The translations under genes were made by a program, and so were the position numbers. A stretch of 64,000 nucleotides of DNA from Euleptes europaea. Taxonomy: Eukaryota > Chordata > Lepidosauria > Squamata > Sphaerodactylidae. Below the pieces are notes generated by a model that saw nothing but the letters and a program-made list of their open reading frames with translations, was not told the DNA's origin and searched no databases. Positions 44,090 through 56,079 of this stretch are shown in pieces (the stretch's first letter is position 1; each line of letters begins with the position of its first letter). The stretch lies in assembly GCF_029931775.1 (NCBI RefSeq), contig NC_079312.1:136757872-136821871 (forward strand), in the 5' to 3' direction.

Positions 44090-46955
44090 CTGCAAAAAAG
44101 GGACAACACTGTTTGTCCACATTATAGGTGATGGCTGGAAAGTGCAACAGAGAACGTGCACACGGGCCAAAAGGAGACATTTTGCAGCCGCGTCCACACA
44201 GCCCTGCTCTCCAGTCCAGTTTTTAAACCCAGAGTGGATACATTTCCCCACCCTTTCATTGATTCCTTACTGAAAGGAAGTGAAGACAGTTATGCTGACA
44301 CGGATCAAAATAAGGGTCTCCACATTAGGTTAGAGACACAAGCTCTTTAAAGAGAGTTGAAGATGATGAAGCAAAGAGCATCATTGCTCATGGTGTATAG
44401 GGCTCATTTTTCTGCCCCAGTATTCTCTCTGACCAGACAGGGTTTTGTGGTGCCTCAAAAACCTGCAAAATCTATTGGTCCGCAAATCACAGTGGGACAA
44501 AAGAATGAGTTGTGTAACCCATGGAAACATTTCCTCTCTGTCACATCATCCTTAACTCTCTTAAATCCTATTGCCTGTCTCCAGCTTAATTTTAAGGAGA
44601 CTTGCTCACTGGTTTCTTGCTTCTCTTCAGTACCCACCACAACCACTTAAATGAGAATTTTAACCACCCTCCAGGCTGCTTCTATTATACCAGCCTGCCA
44701 CTTATAGCCAATAGTCTAATTTCCCATTTCATTAAGGTCACACAACGCACAGGGTACGCCCCAGCTCTTTGTTTGGGGACCACTAGCATTTTCAAGACGG
44801 TACTCAGATCTGGAACTGGGAAGTAGCAACCCTAAGCTAGAGAACCTGAGGTCAGTGGCTGCAGCAAAAGCAAGCTGGGGCCTGACAAGAAGTTACTGCT
44901 CCATTGACCAGTCAAGGAAAGAATGCCAAGTTCTTAGTATTTACACCAGTTCCCCAGTTTCTCCACTCTGGTATATAACTCAATGGCTCAGAGTGCAACA
45001 GCTAGTTATTCTTCCTCTCCTTCCTGACACAGTGCAGAACTCTAGGAGAAATGGCATTGAGGTGTTCCAGGAAACATCTGGCTGAGCCTGTGGCCAATGT
45101 AGCCTATCCAATGCAGAAGTTAACATCTCCTTGTGTCAGCTCCTCCTGTTTTTCTGGAACTTAGCTCCTCTCCTCTAAGATACAGTGGCTTTTACTAAAC
45201 AGCAAAGCACCTCTGGATCCCCCTGGGTACTGAGCTTGGAGCTGGCAACTGGCTAATTAGATTGCATAGCTGTAATAAGCAGAGAAGAGGTGCTGGGAAA
45301 CACTCAGAGGGACAGCTAGCAGGAGGCTGGGTGCTGATAGGGAACCTGCTGGATTGACTCACCTCTGCCTCCATAGTTAGTGGGGAACCTTCAAGATTCT
45401 GAGTCTACTAGTTTATAAATTACCACTCTGCTCTAGTATGTTAAAAAGCCTGCTACCAACGGAGGAATAGATGTGGCCAATGGGCAGGCCTTAGGCTTCA
45501 ATGTTGCCCTGAGGAGGGCCCAATTCTTCAATGGGAATGCAGCCATTACCAACAAGGAACACCTCAAGGGACAGATCTTTCTGCAGTAGCACGGAGCCTG
45601 ACCTGAGGGCATCAGTAGAACTGGATGGTAGCTTCAGAAAGTATGAGATAGTAACAAGACGGAGAGGCAATAGAGGAAAATGCCTGTAAGTTTTTAGAGC
45701 TTTAGCAATGACGGTTACTCTTAATCCAGGCACCCTCCCACCTGTCTAGGAATCATTAATCCTTTGTTTTTCTCTGATCCCTGCCAACCCTAATCCAGGG
45801 TGACAAAGGGGACAGGCCCACACTAGCCATGGGGATGTTCATTGCTAGACTCAGGGCAGGTTCTGTTTGCCGGACTTAATCCTTACAAGATAAGCAACTA
45901 GGGAGGGAGTTCGGGAGAAGGGAGAGTGCTTGTACACTACTCTTGCAGCAGGAGAGACAAACTTGATTCTCTGCTGATGCCTACATTTGCATGCTTACAA
46001 GGAACAGGACAGCATTGTGTGTGTGTTTTCCAGCCACTAGAAATGGGAAGAAATGCCTAGACATTTTACTTTGAGATGAGACTAGTTCCCTTGAACCCCA
46101 TGGTGCTTTCCCACAATGCTTTCGGTGTTCCCTGGGGGGTGGGGTGGGGTGGTTCAGTAATACCATCTCCAGAAACCCGCATGGAACTAATCATATGCAA
46201 GGACTAGCGTTACTCCTAGAGACCCCAATGTGGCTACGAAGCTTTCACAGAGGGTGGGAAGACTTTTTTTAAAAAATGTAATCAACCAGTAGCTGGACTG
46301 GGCATCTGCTACTAAAGCAGCAACTGATGTCTCAATCGATGTCAGCATCTGTCCCCTGTAAGCACAGCTTGTCTTCCTTGTGTGTGTACACAGATCAGAT
46401 GGCCACAAAGAACAACATTAGATTGGGTTTCAGCCTCTTTAAGAGGCTTTAAAAGGGGCTCAGTGTACAGCAATCAACATAATAAGCAGCCTTTTTTTTT
46501 TTAAGGTGACTTGCAAAGATGGAGGGATAGAGTAACTGCAGAGCATTTACCAGGGCAACTGAGCAGCCTCTACCAGAACGACTGTTTTATTAAGGATTTT
46601 CTAGCTGAATCCAGTAAATTAGTAGCCTCACCTGCTGGTACTCTCAGAGATAGCGACATAATAGCATTTCAGTGAACTTCAGTGCTGTTAAAGGGATAGG
46701 TAGGAGCCACCAAGAACACTATGCTCATCACCATAGGGGCTGTTTATACAGTCTCAGTGCTGAGGGATGTCAGGATGATTTTAGCTCATACTTGGGCTTT
46801 TCCAGTAGCAGCCCCAATCCTCGGGAAGGGGTTGCCCGGAAGTGTCACCTCTGTCGATCTTTAGAACAACAAAATACAAGGCTGAACTATTTGAATGGGC
46901 CTTTACAAATTGATTTGCTGTTGTGCTGATGGTCTGCTCATCTGCTATTGCTTTG
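44090..46955 (-). other. KIF19 intron 2, gene-proximal part
   Basis: No supported exon. Short poly-T near 46492-46502. No recognised transposon in this 2.9 kb. Confidence 0.45.
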
Positions 46956-47070
46956 TTTGTTTCATTTCATTGACGCCCCATCTTTCTCCTCAATGGGAAT
47001 TCAAAGCAGCTTACATTGTTGTCCTCTCCTGTCTTTATCCCCACAACAGCCCCGTGAGGGAGGCCTGGCT
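46956..47070 (-). repeat. SINE-like tail fragment
   Basis: CATTGACGCCCCATCTTTCT, AAGCAGCTTACATTGTTGTC and CACAACAGCCCCGTGAGG read as the reverse of a squamate tRNA-SINE body ('CCTCACGGGGCTGTTGTGG...AAGCTGCTTTG'). Truncated. Confidence 0.5.
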
Positions 47071-47149
47071 GGCTCAAGGTTTTAATATTTTTGATGTCTT
47101 TATCTATGGAAATGCTTTGAGTGTAGGACATAAAAGCAGTATATTTTAA

Positions 47150-48930
47150 TAATTTATTATTAGGTCTATGACCGCAGCCTTTGACCAAGGGAGGAGGAAA
47201 GGAAGGGAGAAGACGAGGGAGGATAGGAAGCATAATACGTAGTAAACATGATAAGGATAATACAATCTTAAGTGAACAATGCTAAAAATTAGGCGTCAGC
47301 CCAATAAGTCAGAAAACAGAACCTTTACTGGCATTTACAGTAACAAAACAAACAAGGTAAAGCAGCTAGATATGGATCTAAAAAACGAATGAATAAACAG
47401 TTCATCATTAAATTTTATAAAAAACAATTAAATGAGGGTTCCCCTCCTTCTTTCTCCCTTCTTTAGGACCTTGGCCAGGAACTCGGCTACCTGAGTGGTA
47501 ACTTCGAAGCTTTTGTCATCCGATAAATGGGCTATGTTTCCAGTAGTCATTGCAGTAGTAAATTGTGGAAGAGAACTAATTAAGCTGCATTGAAGCTGTG
47601 TGAAAAGTGGACAGTACAAGAGAATATGATGCATTGTGTCAGGTTCTTTGCACTGACACCTACAACATCTTGCTTCGCGTGGTATTCCCTTGTATCTACC
47701 ACTAACAACAGCTGAAGGGAATATATTAAATCTGGCCAACAAAAATGCTCTACAGTGAGAGGGTATAGTTAAGTTGGAAAAATACTGCGCCATAGAGTTT
47801 ATTTGATAAGAAAGGCCTAAAAAACGAGGGGAGCAGATACCTTCAGCACCGGCTTTTATTATTTGGGAATCACTGTCCCATATCCATTTTTGGATTGTCC
47901 TAAAATATATATAATTCACTAGAATTGGACAAGGAATCAAAATCAATCCCGAGTGATCTGATCTTATTTAAGATAAGCCGAGACCATCTAGAAACAGTGG
48001 AGTCAGTATGTAAAGCTGCCAATAAACTACTTGGGGGGCATCGAAAATGAGAGCGTAACCAGTATTTGACAGTAGTGATCCAAGCACCAGATTCTATCGT
48101 GTGCAGTCCCAGCTCAGCGCACAGAGAAAAATAGCAAACAGAGTTTGCGACGCCAAGGATGCGTCTCAAAAAAACTGCCCTGAGACGCTCTACTTCTTTA
48201 TTAAAACCCTGGATCCAAACTGGGATTCCGTACAAAAGTTGCGGGATCACAGTGGCTTGGAAAATCTGTGAGGCGGCCGGAACAAAATGGTTACCCTTCT
48301 TATAGTAAAAACGAGTTATTGCAGCCATCTTATTTTTTGCCAGGGTAAGGGACTGATTACGGTGTGCAATCCATTTTAAATTATAATGAAAAGAGACCCC
48401 CAAATATTTAAACGTTTTCACTTGTTCGATTTCTCTTCCCTCAATTTTCCAAACTGATTGCTTCCAAGTCTTAGAAAAGATCAGAAGCTTGGTCTTATCA
48501 AAATTAATAGATAGGGAATTCCGTTTACAGAATAGGATAAAAGAAGCTAACAAACGTTTAAGACCCATCTTTGAAAGGGATAGGACTGCTGCGTCATCCG
48601 CATATAACAGAATAGGGACTTTCTCAGAGCTTAGCTTAGGTGCATGACCATCAGTATTAGCCAAAAAAGCAGGGAGATCTGAAATAAATAGATTAAATAA
48701 GGATGGTGCCATTACACAGCCTTGCTTTACGCCCTTTGTCAGCGGGATTTTTTGGGTTAAGAGGCTCCCCTCATCAAATCTAACTTGACAGGTATTGGAT
48801 GTATGGAGGTTACGTAATAAAAACAAAAGGCGTTGGTCAAGGCCCATATGGCATAGTTTCTCCCATAAAATCTGCCTGTTGACTGTGTCAAATGCTCTTT
48901 GAAGGTTGTAGCCCAATAAGTAATAATCCT
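47150..48930 (-). mobile_element. Non-LTR retrotransposon (LINE), clade unassigned
   Basis: Minus-strand frames give the back half of a LINE ORF2. 48916-47900 begins at RT motif A (RAFDTVNRQILWEKL) and runs through LTKGVKQGCVMAPSLFNLFI, ILLYADDAAVLSL and VKTFKYLGVSFHY. An overlapping second frame, 47946-47428, has IPSHCRAFLLARFNIFPSAV and the Cys/His-rich CCRCQCKEPDTMHHILLYCP. A frameshift near 47900-47946 separates them. The copy is 5'-truncated inside the RT, with its 3' region at the left end. Related in style to jockey/I-group LINEs; I cannot fix the clade. Confidence 0.8.
47428..48916 (-). pseudogene. LINE ORF2 remnant with YADD motif
   Basis: Two overlapping frames (338 and 172 residues), long for decayed sequence, so the insertion is comparatively recent. 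The catalytic YADD is intact. The endonuclease and RT front are missing. The C-terminal Cys-His cluster CxC...HHxxxxC is preserved. Confidence 0.78.
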
Positions 48931-49568
48931 AACTAAAATAAACTGGGGGCGGAGCGAACTGACTAAAAATTGCCAGAGGTAGGCGTTGAGAGTTCTTTCT
49001 TCTTAAGAGCAGCCACTCTGGCCAAAAAGCGGGCAACATTCGATGTGGCTGCACCATTAGTTGAGCCATTAGTTGAGTCGCCAAGCAAAAAAGGCAACAC
49101 CCAGGCATGTAGAGGGAGGTTCAAGGTGGTGAGGATTGGAGCAAACAAGCAGTATATAAATATTTAAAACTAAACAAATGCTGCACTCTGGTGTTAATGA
49201 GGTATGAATAGGTCAGAAGAGGCTGATGTAGAGGCCCAACGGTAGAGGAAGGAATGAAAAGAGAATAAAAAACCTTGTCCCCTCTTGATACAGTGCTACC
49301 AAGGGAAGGAGGCCACGGTGGTCTTGAGTTTCTTGGGGGCTCAGGGTATCAGCAGCCTTCTAACTCTGGAGAGAGATGGGGTCATACGCATCACCTCATC
49401 TCTCTGCAGAGTTAGACAGAGGACCTCATGGAGCAACACTTGCACTTCATGGGAGGCGCCTTCATGAACAAGAGAGGCTATTTGTGGGGAACATTTCCTG
49501 GAAAAAGCATGTTTCTGAAACCTAGTCTGCAGGAATGGCCTTCATTTATCAAGATGAGAGAAGTATTA
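48931..49568. other. KIF19 intron 2, after the LINE
   Basis: No recognised exon. The stretch at 49123-49168 ends GCAAACAAGCAGTATATAAA, a typical retroposon tail. Confidence 0.4.
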
Positions 49569-49576
49569 GCAATCAG

Positions 49577-49777
49577 TAGAGTTGCCAACCTCCAGGTACT
49601 AGCTGGAGATCTCCTGCTATTACAACTGATCTCCAGCTGATGGAGATCAGTTCACCTGGAGAAAATGGCTGCTTTGGCAATTGGACTCTATGGTATTGAA
49701 GTCCCTCCCCTCCCCAAACCCTCCCCTCCTCAGGCTTCGCCCCAAAACCGGTGGCGAAGAGGGACCTGGCAACCCTA
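49577..49777 (+). mobile_element. hAT-like MITE, family A copy 7
   Basis: Starts TAGAGTTGCCAACCTCCAGG and ends CCTGGCAACCCTA. A perfect 8-bp duplication GCAATCAG flanks it (49569-49576 and 49778-49785). Near consensus, so relatively young. In KIF19 intron 2. Confidence 0.9.
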
Positions 49778-49785
49778 GCAATCAG

Positions 49786-51006
49786 AGAAAAGCCACAGAA
49801 GTAGAAATGGTAATTCTTATTATGAGAACCTTACAATTACCAAAAGAGCAACTGAGATGTAAAAATCTCTACTCATAAAAAGTAGTTCAGTGTATAAAAG
49901 TTTTTCTTCATTCCAACAGATAATGGGGGATAAGGATTCATCCAACCATGTTTTGTTTTTTTGCTGCAAGCTGTCTCATTTCAGTCATAGTGAACTTTCA
50001 AACAAAAGGGAAAAGTCCAAGGCAGACTTCACATATCTCAAAAGTCAACTGCAGAGTTTGCATTATTATGAAAAGGACAGTGCTTCCTAAAGCTAACACT
50101 ATGCAGCTAAGCGATCTCCCAATTAGACAGCTTCTTAAGTTTAGATTTGGAGACTTCATGGGGTGTGGAATACAATTAGAATTTCACATTGGATTTGACA
50201 GGGTCATGTGTATGATATCTGTCAGCTTATTATTAGTATTCCTGTTATTCCACGAGAAATTAATCTGAGTGTGGTATGTGTGTGTGGGAATTAAATTCTT
50301 GTCATATGACCTTGCTTGCAAAATTCTATACTTGCCTAATTTCTGATTCTCCCCTCTCCCCAAAAAAACCTAAGTATTGAATGTGGGACAATTTTTAAAG
50401 GTATAGATGTATGGAAAACAACAACTCTTTTTGGCCTTTAACACTTACATGGTTTGAACTCTGGTTCGTTTCAAATAAACCCTTTTGATCTATTATTTTG
50501 CAAAGGTAGCTCTTCTGCTTTCAAGATCAGGTTGCCAAGCATGAGGTGCAGGGCCTTCTCATTGGTGGTGCCATAAATGTAAAATTCCTTCCCTTGAGAA
50601 GTGCAGATAAACCTAAGTTATTTTGTAAGGAGGAATGTGAACCTTCCTCTTTCAGATAACAGTTGGTGCTGAGTAAGAATGATTTTAAACTATCCTGATT
50701 TTTGTTTTTAATTTTATTTATTTTTAAAAATTATATCACACAACTCAATATGCATATTTTCAAGGCAACCTCTGACAAACAATCATCAAAATGATCTAAA
50801 GGTATCAAACAACCTTAAAAGGCCATCAATAACATTTTCTCTAGTTTTCAGGGTTTTTTAAAAATGCCTTTAATGTTTTAATTGTTCTTTGATTCATTAA
50901 CCAGTCTTTGATGCTTACTGGAGAAAGGTGAGTCATGCCATAATTAATAAATGAGGGCCTATCCCTTTTTCCTCTTCATTTGGACTTCTTGCTGCAACAG
51001 GCTAGT
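49786..51006. other. KIF19 intron 2, AT-rich stretch
   Basis: AT-rich, with no recognised exon or named repeat. Confidence 0.5.
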
Positions 51007-51014
51007 TCTAGAAT

Positions 51015-51231
51015 TAGGGTTGCCAACTCCGGATTGGGAAATTGCTGTATGTTTGGGGGTAGAACCTGGGAAAGACAGAGTTTGTGGGGTGGAGGGACCT
51101 CAAGAGGTATAATGCCGCACAGCCCACCCTTCAAAGCAGCCATTTCTTCCAGGAGAAATTATCTCTGTCGTCTGGGGATCAGTTGTAATCCCAGGAGATC
51201 TTCAGGCCCCACCTGGAGGGTGACAATCCTA
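51015..51231 (-). mobile_element. hAT-like MITE, family A copy 8 (diverged)
   Basis: Minus orientation: starts TAGGGTTGCCAACT and ends GAGGGTGACAATCCTA. Family segments GGGATCAGTTGTAATCCCAG and CCCCACCTGGAGG are present. The termini differ and no duplication is clear, so it is an old copy. Confidence 0.72.
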
Positions 51232-51636
51232 TGAATAGTTCTGCTTTGTATTTCTGACTTCAGAGCTGTTAATTTATTCTTTCAGATTTTCAGTAAGTAG
51301 TCACAAACCTGTGCACTTTCCAGCTGTATTATGGCTTCTAGAGGAACTTCCAATAAACTGTAATTACTGGGAAATTAGGCCAACTTAAAAGTCACTATCC
51401 AGCACATGCTCCAGTCAATACATTAGAACAATTACTGGATTCCTTTCTAAGCCCCAGCGAGCCACCCAATACAAATACCCAGAAGCTGCGCCAAGCATGA
51501 ACAGTCCTAGGAATTTGGGGTAGGAGGTGGCCTGGGACCTGTGCATGAATGTACAAACAGAAGGGGAGGCTGACAAGGGACAAGCATGACTGGATTGGGA
51601 GGGATGTGGGTGGACCCAGCATGACTGCGGTAGAAT

Positions 51637-51937
51637 TTTTAAGAAGAGTTGGTTTTTATATGCCAATTTTCTCTACGTTTTTTAGGAGAATCAAACCAGT
51701 TTACAATCTCCTTCCTCTCCCCACAATAGGCACCTTGTGAGGTAGGTGAGGCTGAGAGGGCTCGAAGAGAACTGTGACTAGCCTGAGGTCACCCAGAAGG
51801 CTTCATCTGTAGGAGTGGGGAAACAAATCCAGTTCACCAGATTAGCCCCCGATCGCCACTCATGTGGAGGAGTGGGGGTTCAAACCTGGTTCTCCAGATT
51901 AGAGTCCACCGCTCTTAACCACTACACCATGCCAGCT
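51637..51937 (-). mobile_element. tRNA-derived SINE
   Basis: The minus strand starts AGAGCTGGCATGGTGTAGTG (A box GTGTAGTGGTTAAGAGCGG) and GGTTTGAACCC (B box), and ends GGCATATAAAAACCAACTCT TCTT. The head is close to the 27571 SINE and the body is longer. In KIF19 intron 2, same orientation as the gene. Confidence 0.8.
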
Positions 51938-52589
51938 CTGTGCTATCAGATTGGGTATACATGTGGGGGTGGGGTGGGGGTGGGCAGATGCTACCATACT
52001 GTAAGCCTTGTTGAAGTTCTGGGTACTGATAACTGACGTTTTCCCTTTTTGCATTTGGATATGAATGGTCACTCTCTTCCAGGTAAGGGTGCAGGTACCT
52101 CTCACCAACAAGGACAGCCTGTGCTGGCTGCTCTTGCCTTTTGTGCTTCCAGAATCAGAACCTTGTTTCAATGGGCATTAATGGGCGCTTTGTGAACAAT
52201 GCCAAAAATGTTGCTGGCCGGCCTCATAACTTCACTCAGACAATTGGGCCTCTGTGTGGTTCAGTTCTGAGGTTTCAGCAGAGCGATCCAATGGAAGAGG
52301 AAAGGTGACCTACAGTGGAGAGGGATGTTTGTAAATAGGGTAGCGCCATTTTTTAAAACAAACAGAGGTGAGCTTTACAGCTTGAGCAGAAATTCAACAG
52401 GTGAAGCCTTCTCTCATCCCTGCTAGTCCATGCCAGGAAACTATTTCACTAGTGGATTTCTGCCTGTTATATATTGAAGACACAATCCGTACTCAGCTAG
52501 AGATAAACAGGATGGACCTTTGCTAGGATTTCATTAAGGAGTGGAGGCAAGAGCCTCTACATGACATACAGGTACACACGACATACAGG

Positions 52590-52790
52590 TAGGGCTGCCA
52601 GTATTCAGTTGGGTCCTGGAGAATCTCCCTGAATTACAACTGATCTCCAGACAATAGAGATCAGTTCTTCTGAAGGAAAGGGCTGCTTTGGAGGGTGGAC
52701 TGTATGGCATTGTACCCCACTGAGGCCCCTTCTGTCCTCAAACTCCATCTTCTCCAAATCTCCAGGAATTTTCCAGCCCAGAGTTGGCAA
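52590..52790 (+). mobile_element. hAT-like MITE, family A copy 9 (end replaced)
   Basis: Starts TAGGGCTGCCAGTATTCAGT and carries the family interior (CTGATCTCCAGACAATAGAG). It stops at AGAGTTGGCAA just before the terminal CCCTA, where CR1 sequence begins. The other terminus is intact. Confidence 0.78.
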
Positions 52791-52972
52791 CATAAGAACA
52801 GACATGCTGGATCAGACCAAGGCCCATCAAGTCCAGCAGTCTGCTCACACAGTGGCCAACCAGGTGCCTCCAGGAAGCCCACAAACAAGACGACAGCAGC
52901 AGCACCATCCTGCCTGTGTTCCACCGCACCTCATATATTCGGCATACTCCTCTGATCCTGGAGAGAACCTTA
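52791..52972 (-). mobile_element. CR1-type LINE 3' end
   Basis: CATAAGAACAGACATGCTGG, ATCAGACCAAGGCCCATCAA and CAGTGGCCAACCAGGTGCCT match the 3' region of the copies at 7738 and 24610. Its 3' tail abuts the truncated MITE. Only about 180 bp remain. Confidence 0.8.
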
Positions 52973-53260
52973 CATATAGGGCCAATGCATGCAAAGGGGG
53001 CATTGGGCTTGGACCCAATTCTCACCTCCATGCATGTCTCACACGGGCACAGCACTGCATGCATTCAAACGGTACCCTTGTAGGCTCTGTCCCCATGATT
53101 GGGACCCCTGCTCCTAATCACGCCTGTGCTTACATGAGGCAACATGTGCTGGTGGGAGACAGCAAGCTTGTTCCAATTCTATGTGTGTTGGCCCTATACA
53201 GATGTATGTGAGAGACAGGATTTTGGTTGCTTTTTTTAAGGGTCTCTTAGAGAACTTCAG

Positions 53261-53554
53261 GAGCCCCGTGGCTCAGAGTGGTAAGCTGAAGAACTGCAGT
53301 CAAAAGCTCTGCTCGCGACCTGAGTTCGATCCCGACAGAAGTCGGTTTCAGGTAGCTGGCTCAAGGTTGACTCAGCCTTCCATCCTTCTGAGGTCGGTGA
53401 AATGAGTACCCAGCTTGCTGGGGGTAAAGGGAAGATGACTGGGGAAGGCACTGGCAAACCACCCCGCAAACAAAGTCTGCCTTGGAAATGTCAGGATGTG
53501 ACGTCACCCCATGGGTCAGGAATGACCTGGTGCTTGCACCGGGGACCTTTACCT
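53261..53554 (+). mobile_element. tRNA-derived SINE with 14-bp duplication
   Basis: The head GAGCCCCGTGGCTCAGAGTG GTAAGC and GAGTTCGATCCCGA (B box) is followed by GTTGACTCAGCCTTCCATCC, GGCACTGGCAAACCACC and the end GGGACCTTTACC. A perfect 14-bp duplication TTAGAGAACTTCAG (53247-53260 and 53555-53568) flanks it. In KIF19 intron 2. Confidence 0.9.
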
Positions 53555-53591
53555 TTAGAGAACTTCAGAATTAGAACACAGAAGACAATGA

Positions 53592-53786
53592 CCATAAGGA
53601 CATAAATGAAACTGCCTTACACCGAGTCAGCCCACTGGTCCCTCTAACACAGTACAGCTTCCTCCGACTTGCAGCAGCTCTCCAGGTTTTCCCAACACCT
53701 CCTGCCTGACATCATTTAACTGGAGAGGCCAAGGATTGAACCTGGAGCCTTATGCATGCAAAGCATGTGTGCTACCACCGAGCCGT
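53592..53786 (-). mobile_element. tRNA-derived SINE (second family)
   Basis: The minus-strand head GCTCGGTGGTAGCACACATG and AGGTTCAATCCTTGGCC (B box). The tail is on the left (AAGGCAGTTTCATTTATGTC on minus). It lies only 24 bp after the previous SINE's duplication. Confidence 0.75.
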
Positions 53787-54880
53787 ATGCGCTGGGTCAT
53801 ACCAGTGTCCAGTAAGGCTTCTGTAAGCTCATATCTTCCTTCCACAGAAAATGCTGTCTGCTACATCTCTGTAAATCTCACTGCTCTCTCTGGCTTTGCC
53901 ATCTTCCATTCAGCCTCTGCTGAGGGTGGGTAATTCACCTGCATCTCTGCACAAAGGGTGAATGAATCACCCAGCCACTTCCAATGTGACTGCCTGCCTC
54001 TAAGAGTTTCCTGTTGCATCTCTGCATGATCTATTCTGCTTGCCTTGCCAGCTTCTGGCCAGGGGGCATGCTCAGTACAGATGCCAAAAGAAATACTCAA
54101 AAAGTGCGCTCCTCTGAGTAATTCTTTTACACTCTGCTTTTTAATTAGTGTGAGGTGTGTGTATCTGCTATCAGAAGTAATATTGTGGTAGGAACTTTTT
54201 ACCCATCTTACTGTTGGGACCAGACTAGATGACATTGTAGATCCATGATCAGATCTCCCATCTCTTAACATTTCTACAAACAGTAATCACTGGAGAACCC
54301 AATTCTGATCAGCACCATAGCACTAAGCAAGGGGGGGAACTCTTCCATTTGCTCCCTTTCCTGGTGTAATTTAGCCATCAGGCTCTGTTTGCCCCAGTGG
54401 TTTCCCTACAGGGCAAACAGCACCTACAGGGGGCCAATTTAGTTTGGGGGAAAGGGCACATTAATCCTACATTCTTCCCCAGCACTACACCAGCCTGATC
54501 CAAACTGAGAGCTTCATATGCTCAGATATATATTGACTTTTATAGACATGGTTGATCCTATCAGATTATTCAATGTATCATCCAGGGCCGATTCAAGGTA
54601 CTTCATCAGGTTTGATGCTTATCATTTGCTGCCGCAGGAGCGAGCCGTGCCCTAGCAGAGCTAGAGAGGCTTCAGGGGCACGGCTCAGACAGGGTTGGGT
54701 GTTGGCCGGGGGGTGGGGCTAGCAGGTGCCGATGGGGGTATGCCTATTGCCTCCTCCCACAGCACCCACATCTGGGACCAAGCGCAGCTCAAGGGGTGTA
54801 CTGTCGTCCTCTTCATTGCACTGTTCCAAGTGGCTACTTGATGGCTGGGGTGGAGAACCAGGCCTGGGACCAGCTAGTGT
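53787..54880. other. KIF19 intron 2, no clear feature
   Basis: No exon. CCAGGGCCGATTCAAGG at about 54583 resembles a hAT-type terminus, but no matching partner end was found. Confidence 0.4.
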
Positions 54881-55611
54881 GATTTAGGTTTGATGAGGCC
54901 CTAAGCTATTGAAGGTAATGGGGCCCTTTATATGTCCAGCTGTCCTTTGCAACAACAAATTGTCACTGTTTTTTGTGTTGAATATATGGTATATGGTAAC
55001 TTATGGACCTAATAGGTATCTAAAGCCATTTGCATATAACAAAATATGTATTTTATCAAAGTAATTGTTGAACTGAAATACAATTAAGAAGTATATTAAT
55101 AGTGAAATAATTATTATTTCCTTTAAAAAAAATTGGGGGGCCCCAAGAGAGTGGGGCCTTAAGTTATAGCTTGTTTAGCTTATACATATATCCGGCACTT
55201 ATGACACAGAAGAATCCCTACTTTTGGGGTTGCATGTGAGGGGACACGTTTACCAGTCATCTCAGAAAGCTGTTTAATCACAGACTGTTTGCTCTTCTAC
55301 CTGCACTCTTTATAGGTTAATGTCACTGCCGGGCAACGGGCAAATTAAAACATCCATATATTTAAATGAATAAACATGCACAAAGGAATAGGGGTAATTG
55401 TTTTGTTTTTCCCATCTGGAAGGGGTGATAGAGGAGATAGCTAAGGGAATCAGTGTCAGGCAGAAAGGCTGCCTTGGGGGTGGGTGGGTGGGTGGGAGCA
55501 GGATGGAGACATGAAGCAGGCTGAGAGTTCCTGCCTAGTAGTAACAGCTCTTTGGTGAGGAAAAAGTGTAAAGGAATAACGTGCTTTTGTTGACTCTCCC
55601 TGGATTTGATG

Positions 55612-55730
55612 TTTCCAGAGATGTAGCCATATTAGTTTGTGGGAGCAAAATAAAACAGATGTCCAATGGCACCTCAAAGACTCACATCATTTATTCCGGC
55701 ATAAGCTTTTGTGAGTTAGGGATAGAGGGG
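55612..55730 (-). repeat. Dispersed repeat related to the 20494 palindrome
   Basis: GTAGCCATATTAGTTTGTGG, GATGTCCAATGGCACCTCAA, AGACTCACATCATTTATTCC and GGCATAAGCTTTTGTGAGTT follow the same order as the 20494 and 20704 repeats. Confidence 0.55.
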
Positions 55731-56079
55731 AGACAGCAGGACTTGCTCTGGGACCTCCAGGTGAAAGAAAATAGAAATATAGACTTTTGTTTTGCCTACT
55801 GAATTCTGGACTTGAAAACCAGCTCCACAGCTTAACTGGGCTCATGGCAGGTGGCACGACACTTGTGACAAAATTGTTCCAAGACTCACACCGGAAGCAG
55901 GGAAGCGAGTAATATTAAAAAGGGGGGGGTCTCTATTCATCCCTCTATTAGTCCCGAACCATGCCCTGGAAACAGTTCCCCGATTCTTCTTTTTTTAATC
56001 CAGTGCATTATTGTCCTGGCAACAAGTCACTCCCATAAACAATCTGCTGGCACTTCGAATACAACATTGTCTTCAGAAG

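Noticed and set aside
47130-49160. AAGCAGTATAT as target duplication of the LINE
   Set aside because: Both occurrences look like ordinary retroposon tails (GCAGTATATAAA), and the LINE's 5' limit near 48930 does not reach the second one.
54880-55200. A fourth hAT-like MITE (GAGGCCCTAAGCTA ... GGGGCCTTAAGTTATAGC)
   Set aside because: Ends are only loosely inverted and no 8-bp duplication could be placed, so it is not listed as a feature.
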